64,000 nt of DNA, from NCBI GenBank assembly GCA_945882215.1, contig CAMCWM010000001.1, positions 62,001 through 126,000 of the forward strand. The letters run 5' to 3'. Origin of the DNA: Akkermansia muciniphila. GTDB taxonomy: Bacteria; Verrucomicrobiota; Verrucomicrobiia; Verrucomicrobiales; Verrucomicrobiaceae. The position numbers and the translations under genes were made by a program. Positions 27,122 through 34,503 of the stretch are shown piece after piece. The number at the start of each line of letters is the position of its first letter. Position 1 is the first letter of the stretch. The notes under the pieces were generated by a model. That model was given only the letters and a program-made list of their open reading frames with translations. It ran no database searches and was not told the DNA's origin.

Positions 27122-27529
27122 ATGCCCAAATCCTGGTCCGAAAAATTTGCGCACCCGCCGAAGCCGGATGTCAGCCGGCTTGGGAAACCGTATGCGGGCC
27201 ATGACGAAGGCGAAAAGATGCTCATCCCGACGCCTGCCGTCGTCGCGGCGTATGTGGAGACGATTCAGAAGGGTGAATCGCGCACGGTGCCGCAGATGCG
27301 TGAGGATCTCGCTGCGGCGCATCGGGCGGACTTTACCTGTCCGCTCACGGCGGGCATCTTCCTGCGCATCGCGGCCGAACTGGCCTGGGAGCAGCATCAG
27401 AACGGCAAGGCGCTCACCAAGATCACACCCTTCTGGCGTGTGGTGGATGTGAAATCACCGATGGCAAAGAAGCTGGCCTGCGGCGTGGATTTTATTGTGA
27501 AGCAGCGGCGGCTGGAAGGCCTCGCTTGA
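27122..27529 (+). CDS. Conserved small protein resembling the MGMT-type DNA-binding fold
   Basis: A 135-residue protein of a widespread but uncharacterised type: KSWSEKFAHPPKP at the start, MLIPTPAVVAAYV, TVPQMREDLAAAHRADFTCPLTAG, and ITPFWRVVDV. The last motif recalls the PxWRVV context of alkylguanine transferase winged helices, but the PCHR active-site cysteine is absent. It begins 8 nt after the caspase-like gene. Function is unknown. Confidence 0.65.
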   Translation: MPKSWSEKFAHPPKPDVSRLGKPYAGHDEGEKMLIPTPAVVAAYVETIQKGESRTVPQMREDLAAAHRADFTCPLTAGIFLRIAAELAWEQHQNGKALTKITPFWRVVDVKSPMAKKLACGVDFIVKQRRLEGLA

Positions 27530-27549
27530 GCTGGTTGGCGATTCTGTGC

Positions 27550-28299
27550 TCACAGCACCTCTTGCTTCGTCAGATCGCGTGATTTCAAGACCTCGTACTT
27601 GGTCAGTTCGCGCCACTGGCCCTTCACCAGGTTTCCAAGCACGAGCATGCCGATCTTGACGCGCACGAGACGCAGCACCTCGATGCCGAAGGCTTCGAGG
27701 AGTCGACGGATGTGGCGGTTGCGGCCTTCGTCGAGGGTGAATTCAAGCCAGGTGTTCTTTTCGCCGGTGCGGAGGATTTTCACGTCCTTGGCGGCGAGGT
27801 GCTCGCCTTCGTCCTCAATGCCGTGCTTGAGCTGGGCGAGACGTTTGGCATCCACTTCGCCGCTGATCTGGACGTGGTAAGTCTTGTCGAGGTGAGAATC
27901 GGGATTCGTGATGGCGTCGGCCCAGACGTTGTCATTGGTGAACAGCAGCATGCCCTCGCTGGCCTTGTCGAGTCGGCCGACGGGCGAGAGGTGCGGGAGC
28001 TTGGAGTTTTCAAAGCAGGAAAACACCGTCTCGCGCCCAAGTTCGTCCGAGGCGCTGGTGACGAGGCCGCGCGGCTTGTTCAGCATGACGTAGATGCGCG
28101 GAGCCTGGTTGATGCTGACGTCGTCCATGATGATGATGTCTTTTTTGAGCACGACGGGGAACTCGGGATTCTTCCGCACCACGAGGTTCACCTTCACTTT
28201 GCCCATGCGGATCAGCTCCGTGGCACGGCTGCGCGAGCAGAAGCCGAGCTTGGACATGGCGCGGGCGAGTCCGGTGCGAGGGGCGGGGGGCGAAGACAT
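27550..28299 (-). CDS. rRNA pseudouridine synthase (RsuA/RluB family)
   Basis: A 249-residue protein. An N-terminal S4 RNA-binding domain (LARAMSKLGFCSRSRATELI) precedes a pseudouridine synthase catalytic domain with the active aspartate in VGRLDKASEGMLLFTND and the conserved EGRNRHIRRLLEAFG block. It isomerises a specific uridine in rRNA. Assignment to RsuA, RluB, RluE or RluF is not possible from what I see. It is convergent with the preceding small gene. Confidence 0.92.
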   Translation of the reverse strand: MSSPPAPRTGLARAMSKLGFCSRSRATELIRMGKVKVNLVVRKNPEFPVVLKKDIIIMDDVSINQAPRIYVMLNKPRGLVTSASDELGRETVFSCFENSKLPHLSPVGRLDKASEGMLLFTNDNVWADAITNPDSHLDKTYHVQISGEVDAKRLAQLKHGIEDEGEHLAAKDVKILRTGEKNTWLEFTLDEGRNRHIRRLLEAFGIEVLRLVRVKIGMLVLGNLVKGQWRELTKYEVLKSRDLTKQEVL

Positions 28300-28421
28300 A
28301 ACGCAGGTTTAGCGCAATAGATGACATTGTGCTGAAGGAATCTCGCGGTGAATGGTAGGTTGGCTCTGCGAGTTGGTAAAACAAACCCGAATGGCCACGT
28401 TTTCCCAACCTTCACTTTCTG

Positions 28422-29129
28422 ATGTCCCGCCGTTACCTCTCACTGCTTTCCTTCTTGCTCGTCTTCATGACGATGCCTGCGGCGCTTGGTGCGGCGATTG
28501 ACGCCATCACCTTCAATGCCGAGCCCGGAAAGCTGTTCCTGCCAGTGGATGAGGCCGCGGAGGAACTGAAGTGGCCTCTGCTGCGAGACGACATGGGAAA
28601 AGTCTTTCAACTGAACGAAATGACCATGCGCGCCGGCTCGCTGCGAAGCCTGACCGATGGCACGGAACTGGTGAGCACGGAGCAACTGGCCCAGGCAGGA
28701 GCAGCGGTGTCACCTCCGGCCGAGGACGGCCGGGTGCGTGTGGGCGGCTTTTTCCGTGGCTTCACTCTGGTGGTGTCGCCGCAGCGCGTCGAGGTCAGTC
28801 TGGCGAAACAGCAACTGCAAGGATGGCAGGGAAATCGTCTGGTGCTGCAAACACGCATCAGTTCCGGACGCAATGGCCGCACACCGGCGGGCGAGTTCCG
28901 CGCCGGACCTTACCGGGCGCAGATGCACCGATCCAGTCTGTACGATTGGGCGCCGATGCCCTGGAGCGTGCAGATCAACCGTCATGTCTTCATCCACGGC
29001 TTCAGCAGTGTGCCGAGCTATCCCGCCTCCCATGGCTGCGTCCGCGTGCCGCTGACGGAAGGCAATCCGGCCAAGTTTTTCTACGAGTGGGTGCTCACCG
29101 GCACGCCCGTGAGCGTGAAGAGGGACTGA
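28422..29129 (+). CDS. Periplasmic L,D-transpeptidase (YkuD domain)
   Basis: A 235-residue protein with a signal peptide (LSFLLVFMTMPAALG). The C-terminal YkuD domain carries H192-G and SHGCVRVP with H204 and catalytic C206. It crosslinks or attaches peptidoglycan peptides outside the inner membrane. The 100 residues before the domain have no recognised fold. A 9-bp hairpin at the end of the gene (29113-29138) overlaps the convergent rsgA end. Confidence 0.9.
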   Translation: MSRRYLSLLSFLLVFMTMPAALGAAIDAITFNAEPGKLFLPVDEAAEELKWPLLRDDMGKVFQLNEMTMRAGSLRSLTDGTELVSTEQLAQAGAAVSPPAEDGRVRVGGFFRGFTLVVSPQRVEVSLAKQQLQGWQGNRLVLQTRISSGRNGRTPAGEFRAGPYRAQMHRSSLYDWAPMPWSVQINRHVFIHGFSSVPSYPASHGCVRVPLTEGNPAKFFYEWVLTGTPVSVKRD

Positions 29130-29132
29130 TCT

Positions 29133-30248
29133 TCACGCCCTCGGCTTCAAATCACGCTCGATGTCCTCACGATCGACGCGATTGCGCGCCTTGATCTTGT
29201 GATCGCGTTTGTTGCGTCGCTCCACGGTCATCTGGCGTTTTTTGCGCTGTTTGCGCAGTTTGCCGATCTCCTCTTCGAGCTTCAAATAACCCTCGTAGCG
29301 CTCTACATCGAGCTTTCCGGCCTCCACGGCGGCGCGGATGGCGCAACCGGCATCGGTGCCGTGTTTGCAATCGTTAAATTTGCACTGCCGGGCGAGTTCT
29401 TCGATATCGGCGAAACGCTCGCGCAGCGTGGTCTCATTGGTCCACATCTGGACTTCTTTGATGCCAGGATTGTCGATGAGGATGCCTCCTTTATCGAGCA
29501 CGAGCAGCTCACGCGCGGTGGTCGTGTGGCGGCCTTTGCCGGTGACTTCGTTCACCTCGTCCACCCACTGCCAGTCGTCTCCGAGCAGCAGATTGACGAG
29601 CGCTGACTTGCCCACGCCGCTGGAACCGATCACGGCCACGCTCTGGCCGCGCTTGAGGTAATCCTTCAGCACTTTGATGCCCTTGCGCTTCTTCACGCTG
29701 GTCACATGCACGTCCGCATCGGCGTTGAGAGCACGTATGGCCTCCGCAGCCTCCTGGTTCTGCTTGTCGGGATAAAGATCGGCCTTGTTGACCAAAACGA
29801 CGGCCTTCGCGCCGCTGCGGCCAATGACCGCGAAGTAGCGCTCCATGCGTCGCAGGCTGTAGTCCGGCCCAGCGTCGGTGACGACGACGACCGCGTTCAC
29901 ATTCGCTGCGATCACCTGCTCTTCAGCGCTGAATCCTGAGGCTTTGCGCGAAAAGCACGTCTGACGTGGCAAACGAGCGCGGATGATGTTGTCGCCATTC
30001 TCACCACCGACCTCCAGCGCCACCCAATCGCCCACAGCAGGCAGTTCGGCGTCCGTTTCAGCGTCGTGATAGACCTTGCCGCTCAGAATGACCTCGAACT
30101 CGTCGAAGCCGTTCGCGCCATCCTCAAGCAACGCGCCGTAGCTGATCTTGTTGTCACGGATCAACCGCGCCGGCTTCCAGCCCTGCTCGCGAAACGGCTC
30201 AAAGTGCTGCGCGAAAAAATCATTCCAGCCGAGGTCGATGAGGTTCAT
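29133..30248 (-). CDS. rsgA: Ribosome small-subunit-dependent GTPase
   Basis: A 371-residue protein of the circularly permuted GTPase type. G4 (VNKADL) precedes the P-loop GSSGVGKSALVN and the switch KGRHTTTARELL, with G3 as DNPGIKEVQ. It has an N-terminal OB-fold and a C-terminal zinc finger (CKFNDCKHGTDAGC). It assists late 30S assembly in the cytoplasm. The ATG at 30248 overlaps the opgG stop (ATGA), so it is preferred over a GTG at 30257. The C-terminus ends in a basic tail longer than usual (KKRQMTVERRNKRDHK). Confidence 0.95.
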   Translation of the reverse strand: MNLIDLGWNDFFAQHFEPFREQGWKPARLIRDNKISYGALLEDGANGFDEFEVILSGKVYHDAETDAELPAVGDWVALEVGGENGDNIIRARLPRQTCFSRKASGFSAEEQVIAANVNAVVVVTDAGPDYSLRRMERYFAVIGRSGAKAVVLVNKADLYPDKQNQEAAEAIRALNADADVHVTSVKKRKGIKVLKDYLKRGQSVAVIGSSGVGKSALVNLLLGDDWQWVDEVNEVTGKGRHTTTARELLVLDKGGILIDNPGIKEVQMWTNETTLRERFADIEELARQCKFNDCKHGTDAGCAIRAAVEAGKLDVERYEGYLKLEEEIGKLRKQRKKRQMTVERRNKRDHKIKARNRVDREDIERDLKPRA

Positions 30249-31762
30249 CGGCGCCACTGATACATCCAGCGTTCGGAGATCACCTGCGTGCCGTCCTTCA
30301 TTTCCATCATGATCTCCAGCAGGTTGGTTTTCTCTGGCACGTCGAGTTTGAAGAAGGCGCGCCAGCCGCCGGTCTCGTTGTTTCGCATCACGCGCTTGTC
30401 CAGCACCTTGCCCTCGCCGCCGCTGAGCACCACGTCGATGTCCGGCGTCCAGTCTTTCGGCTTGCCCTCGCCATTTGCGCCGCCTTTGGCGAAGTCGATG
30501 ACATAAAGATGATCATCCGAGTCCATCACGAAGCCACGACGTGAGCTGGTGACTTTGCAGAGCGTGCCCGGCTCATGCTGATCGAGCCAGTTCAGCTTGT
30601 ACTCGATCTTCAACGGTTCCGCAGGCGTGGCGGGCAGTTGATCCGGCTTCCACATCGCCACGATGTTGTCCCAGGTTTCCTCACCTGTGGAAAGCTCGAC
30701 GAGTGTGACCGCGCCTTTGCCAAACCCGCTCACTGGTTCCACCCACACGGCGGGACGACGATGATAGTTGGCTTCGAGGTCCTGGAAGTTGTTGAAGTCG
30801 CGGTCACGCTCCGCGAGGCCGAAGCCCTTCAGCTTGTCCGTCTCGAAAATGCTCAGACGCAGGTCACGGCTGACATCCAGTGGCCGCCAGATCGTTGGGC
30901 CATCTGCGATCTCGACCTGCAAACCATCCGAATCATGCACCTCGGGACGAAAATCATAAGGCTTCGGATGCGAGTTCTCGCCAAACCAGAACATGCTCGA
31001 GAACGGGGCGATTCCGAGCATCTTCACCGCCTTGCGCAGATGCAGCGTGGCCTTGATCTGCATCGTCGTTGCCACGCCTGGCATGGATTCAAATTCATAC
31101 GCGCCGGTGATGCTCGGCCCGTTGAGCAACGCGAGCAGCTTGAAGGATTTGTCTCCCGGCTTCGGTTGCTGGAACCAGAAGTGCGTGAAATCAGGGAACT
31201 CCTCCGGCTCTCCGCCGATCGTGTTCACCGCCACCGCACGTGCTGAGATGCCGTAGCCGAGCTGCGTCGTCACAGCGCGGAAATAACTCGCGCCCATGAA
31301 CACCATGAACTCGAACGGCTTCTTGATGAGCGAATCGGGCGCCAACACGCGGAACCCCGCGTAGCCCTGCGGGTTCTTCGCGTCCACAGGCACTTTCAGA
31401 TCGCCATACTCGAAGTTTTTGCGATCAAACGGCACGTCCACCGTTTGCGGCCCCTTCATGTCGTAAAACATCACCGGCTTCTTAAACATCCACCCAGGAT
31501 GGAAGAACTCGATGCGATACGTGTCGCCCAGATCGGCAAACAGCGCCTTGTCCCGCAGGTAGCGAATCTGGCGATGCCCGTCGTATTTTAGCCCTTCAAA
31601 GAACGGGTCAAGCTGCTGCGTCGGAGCCTGGTAAGGCTGGAGTGCAAGCTGAGCGGCCACTTTCTCCAGATCCGCGAAGCTTTTCACCGAATCCGCAGCC
31701 ACTTGGGCCAGGCACGGGGTGGCGAGCAGGGACAGGACCGAAAGCGGGAGGAAAAATTTCAT
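30245..31762 (-). CDS. opgG: Periplasmic glucan biosynthesis protein OpgG
   Basis: A 505-residue protein with a signal peptide (FLPLSVLSLLATPCLAQ). OpgG/MdoG-type sequence runs throughout: YQAPTQQLDPFFEGLKYD, FRVLAPDSL, NHRRPAVWVEP-like ANYHRRPAVWVEPVSGFG, and a C-terminal immunoglobulin-like domain. It acts in the periplasm in synthesis of osmoregulated periplasmic glucans. The usual partner glucosyltransferase opgH is not adjacent. Instead rsgA follows with a 4-nt overlap. Confidence 0.93.
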   Translation of the reverse strand: MKFFLPLSVLSLLATPCLAQVAADSVKSFADLEKVAAQLALQPYQAPTQQLDPFFEGLKYDGHRQIRYLRDKALFADLGDTYRIEFFHPGWMFKKPVMFYDMKGPQTVDVPFDRKNFEYGDLKVPVDAKNPQGYAGFRVLAPDSLIKKPFEFMVFMGASYFRAVTTQLGYGISARAVAVNTIGGEPEEFPDFTHFWFQQPKPGDKSFKLLALLNGPSITGAYEFESMPGVATTMQIKATLHLRKAVKMLGIAPFSSMFWFGENSHPKPYDFRPEVHDSDGLQVEIADGPTIWRPLDVSRDLRLSIFETDKLKGFGLAERDRDFNNFQDLEANYHRRPAVWVEPVSGFGKGAVTLVELSTGEETWDNIVAMWKPDQLPATPAEPLKIEYKLNWLDQHEPGTLCKVTSSRRGFVMDSDDHLYVIDFAKGGANGEGKPKDWTPDIDVVLSGGEGKVLDKRVMRNNETGGWRAFFKLDVPEKTNLLEIMMEMKDGTQVISERWMYQWRR

Positions 31763-31863
31763 GCGTGTGGGGAGGGGTCAAGGATGCAGCACAGCGCATG
31801 CCAGTCAACCGGCGTGGCAGGAAGCTCTTGCCAGCCAGCCGGACAATGCGGCATCATCACGGC

Positions 31864-32487
31864 ATGAGTACCAATCCCCCTGCGAAATTGCTGCCCGTCT
31901 TCCTTTTTAATGGTGCCTACATCGCCCTGGCGGTCGCCACGTCCCTCGCACGGGGCAACCGTGAGTTCATCTTTTACATCGTCGTCATGCTCGTGCTCAT
32001 CGCGGTGATGAGCCTCGTTCACCGCCGGGTGAAGCTCACCAGCGGCCTGCTGTGGGCCTTTTCCGCCTGGGGACTGGCCCACATGGCCGGTGGCCTTTGC
32101 CGCCTGCCCGCAGGCTGGCCCTACAATGGCGATCACGCCGTCCTCTACAGTTGGTGGATCATTCCAGAGCGGCTGAAATACGACCAGATCGTCCACGCCT
32201 ACGGTTTCGGCGTCACCACATGGCTCTGCTGGCACATTTTGCGCAATGCCCTGCGTCAGCCCGATGGCGGCATGGTACATCCTACCTTCGGCATGCTCAC
32301 GCTGTGCGCCGCTGCAGGCATGGGCTTCGGTGCTTTAAACGAGGTCATTGAGTTCATCGCCGTGCTCACGATTCCCAACACCAACGTCGGTGGCTACGAA
32401 AACACCGGCTGGGATCTCGTCGCGAATCTCGTCGGCTCCATCCTGGCGGCACTGATCATTCGTTTCACCGCGAAGTCTCCAGGGTGA
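31864..32487 (+). CDS. Integral membrane protein, DUF2238-like
   Basis: A 207-residue protein with about six membrane helices (LFNGAYIALAVATSLA; FIFYIVVMLVLIAVMSLV; a segment near HAYGFGVTTWLCWHIL; MLTLCAAAGMGFGALNEVIEFIAVL; VANLVGSILAALII). The pattern YDQIVHAYGFG followed by NEVIEF and a final WDLVANLVG matches what I recall of the DUF2238/YjdF family of unknown function. The start at 31864 (MSTNPPAKLL) is used; longer frames overlap the opgG 5' end. Confidence 0.7.
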   Translation: MSTNPPAKLLPVFLFNGAYIALAVATSLARGNREFIFYIVVMLVLIAVMSLVHRRVKLTSGLLWAFSAWGLAHMAGGLCRLPAGWPYNGDHAVLYSWWIIPERLKYDQIVHAYGFGVTTWLCWHILRNALRQPDGGMVHPTFGMLTLCAAAGMGFGALNEVIEFIAVLTIPNTNVGGYENTGWDLVANLVGSILAALIIRFTAKSPG

Positions 32488-32488
32488 A

Positions 32489-33793
32489 TCAGGCGGTCTT
32501 GAATCCGGTCAGCGTTCCAGTGCTCGATCCAAACTGATCCACCTCCGTGCCCATCTGCTGGAGCATGGTGACGAAGAGGTTGCTCAGCGGTGTGTTGGCA
32601 TCGCGCTTGAAGGCAAGGTGCTGGCCGTGTTTGAAGCCGCCGCCAGCGAGGAGGATGGGGAGGTTGGTGTTATCGTGCGTGTTCGCATCGCCCATGTTGC
32701 TGCCGTAGAGGATCATCGTGCGGTCGAGCAGACGCGCGTCGCCATCGGGCTTCTTGGCGAGGTTTTGCAGGAGCTTGTGCAGCAGCGCCATCTGCTGGCG
32801 GTCGGCGTCTTCGAGCTGTTTTACTTTTTCGACGGCCTGGCCGTGGTGGCTGAGGTTGTGGTAGCCGTCGGTGGTGTTTTGATCGGGATGCAATTTGAAG
32901 ACGGGCGTGGCAAAGGCATCGACCATCAGCGTGACGATGCGCGTGCTGTCGGACTCCAGCGCGAGCTGGGCCATGGCGAGCATGAGGTCGAATTTTTCAA
33001 AGAACAGCTTCTTGTCCTGGATGTCGGCGGGCGGTGGCTGTTGCGTTGTGGGCTTGGGCTTGAGTTCCCACTCGCGAGCGGTGAGAAGACGCTCCTCGAC
33101 CTCGCGCACGGAGGTGAGGTATTGATCGAGACGCGCCTTGTCATCGCTGCCGAGGCTGCGGCTGAATTGTTTCGTGTCATCGAGCAGCGTGTCAAGGATG
33201 CTGCCGCGTTCTTTGAGGCGATGGAGCTGCTTTTGCACGGCGGCGGGATCGCCCTGGACGAACATTTTCTGAAACAAGGCCGGTGCGCTGTCCTCGGCAG
33301 GCAGCAGCACGCCATCGCGCGTCCAGGAGAGGCTTCGGTTCGCCTTGTCGATGTTCACGCCGAGGTTCAGCGTCGGAAATCGCGTCACCTGTCCGAGCTT
33401 CTCCGCCGCAAACTGGTCGAGCGAGATTTGATTGCGAAAACCGCTCTTCGTCGGCCCGCGTGCGGCGGTGAGGAAGCAGTTCTCTGTGCTGTGCCCACCG
33501 TTCACATCGGGATGCGAGAGTCCGCTGAACACAGTGAAGTCACCGCGAAAATCCGCGAGCGCCGAGAGGTAGGGCGACAACTCGTAATCACGCCCCGTGC
33601 CCTGCGGGAAGAACGGCTTCGGCAGCACACCGAGGTTGTTCGAGATCAGCAGCATGCGCTTCGGTGTCAACGGCTTCGCGCCGCGCGCAAACACCGGCAT
33701 CAGGCACTCCAGCAGCGGCAATGCCAGCATGACACCAGCACCGCGCAGGAAGCGACGGCGTGGGAGGTGTTTGGCGATGTGGGGAGAGGTCAT
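32489..33793 (-). CDS. DUF1552 protein, Tat-exported
   Basis: A 434-residue protein with a twin-arginine signal (PRRRFLRGAGVMLALPLLECL). It has the DUF1552 pattern: PKRMLLISNNLGVLP, VFSGLSHPDVNGGHS, and GSNMGDANTHDNTNLPILLAGGGFKHGQH-like C-terminal blocks. The family is common in Planctomycetes and Verrucomicrobia, has an alkaline-phosphatase-like look, and is usually encoded directly after a DUF1592 cytochrome gene. Here that partner lies 0.7 kb upstream, beyond an inserted toxin-antitoxin pair. Function is unknown. Confidence 0.88.
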   Translation of the reverse strand: MTSPHIAKHLPRRRFLRGAGVMLALPLLECLMPVFARGAKPLTPKRMLLISNNLGVLPKPFFPQGTGRDYELSPYLSALADFRGDFTVFSGLSHPDVNGGHSTENCFLTAARGPTKSGFRNQISLDQFAAEKLGQVTRFPTLNLGVNIDKANRSLSWTRDGVLLPAEDSAPALFQKMFVQGDPAAVQKQLHRLKERGSILDTLLDDTKQFSRSLGSDDKARLDQYLTSVREVEERLLTAREWELKPKPTTQQPPPADIQDKKLFFEKFDLMLAMAQLALESDSTRIVTLMVDAFATPVFKLHPDQNTTDGYHNLSHHGQAVEKVKQLEDADRQQMALLHKLLQNLAKKPDGDARLLDRTMILYGSNMGDANTHDNTNLPILLAGGGFKHGQHLAFKRDANTPLSNLFVTMLQQMGTEVDQFGSSTGTLTGFKTA

Positions 33794-33845
33794 GAGGTAA
33801 AGAAAACGGAGTTGGATAATCCTGACGGCGTATTATTATCAAATC

Positions 33846-34079
33846 ATGACTTCAAATAACGCAACTTTGCTGCTGCCAGATGTGATGTCCAAGGTGGCTG
33901 GACTCGGACCGTCCGCTTTGGCTGCGGTGCACCAATTCCTGCTCAAGCTGGAGTTGGCGCAGTTGACGGAGGACATCCAGGATGAGGCTGAGGTGCTCAG
34001 GCTATCGGGAGAGTTGGAACCTGAGCTTATCGATGCTGCGATCCGCGAGCACCGACGCAACCAGCCGTATGCATCCTGA
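33846..34079 (+). CDS. Antitoxin-like protein upstream of a PIN toxin
   Basis: A 77-residue acidic protein with no signal peptide (TSNNATLLLPDVMSKVAGLG; ELEPELIDAAIREHRRN). The stop overlaps the toxin ATG by one base (TGATG), the arrangement of a toxin-antitoxin operon. The fold is not recognised; it is called an antitoxin from size, position and coupling. A short AT-rich stretch (TATTATTATCAAATC) precedes the start. Confidence 0.65.
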   Translation: MTSNNATLLLPDVMSKVAGLGPSALAAVHQFLLKLELAQLTEDIQDEAEVLRLSGELEPELIDAAIREHRRNQPYAS

Positions 34080-34498
34080 TGCTGGTGGTCATCGACACGA
34101 ATGTCATGCTGTCGGCCTTTGCCAGACAGTCGCCGATTGCGGTGCTGTTTCGTGCCTTGGCGGCTGGCAGACTGCGACTGGCAGTCACGGCAGCCATCGT
34201 GCTGGAGTATGAGGAAATCTCTGCCCGGCGTGGCGGCGCTAGCTTCTCCGCGCGAGTCATGCACTGGCTCAGTCTGGTCGCGGCGGCCCACAAAACCATC
34301 GAGCTGGTTCATCCGTCTTTCCAATTTCATGTCGTTACTACCGATCCTGACGATAACAAGTTCACCGACTGCGCCATCGTGGCTGACGCCGACTTTGTGA
34401 TCACCAACGACAGCGACTTCGCACCGCTGGCAGATGCAGGATACAAACCCCAGCCAATCAAGCCGGAAACGTTTATTGCCAAATATCTGCAACCGTAA
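34079..34498 (+). CDS. PIN-domain toxin (COG1569-type)
   Basis: A 139-residue protein with the PIN nuclease pattern: VVIDTNVMLSAF at the N-terminus, an acidic residue in VLEYEEI, and DPDDNKFTDCAIVADADFVITNDSDF near the C-terminus. These supply the usual acidic metal-binding residues. Such proteins cut RNA and are toxic unless neutralised by a cognate antitoxin. The gene ends 5 nt before the stop of the convergent DUF1592 gene. Confidence 0.85.
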   Translation: MLVVIDTNVMLSAFARQSPIAVLFRALAAGRLRLAVTAAIVLEYEEISARRGGASFSARVMHWLSLVAAAHKTIELVHPSFQFHVVTTDPDDNKFTDCAIVADADFVITNDSDFAPLADAGYKPQPIKPETFIAKYLQP

Positions 34499-34503
34499 AA
34501 AAG

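Noticed and set aside
29113..29138. 9-bp hairpin (GCGTGAAGA/TCTTCACGC) at the convergent end of the transpeptidase and rsgA genes
   Set aside because: No T-tract follows on either strand, so it is not listed as a terminator; it could still act as a weak bidirectional one.
32618..33859. A 413-codon open frame opposite the DUF1552 gene
   Set aside because: It is antisense to a well-supported Tat-exported protein and has no motif of its own.
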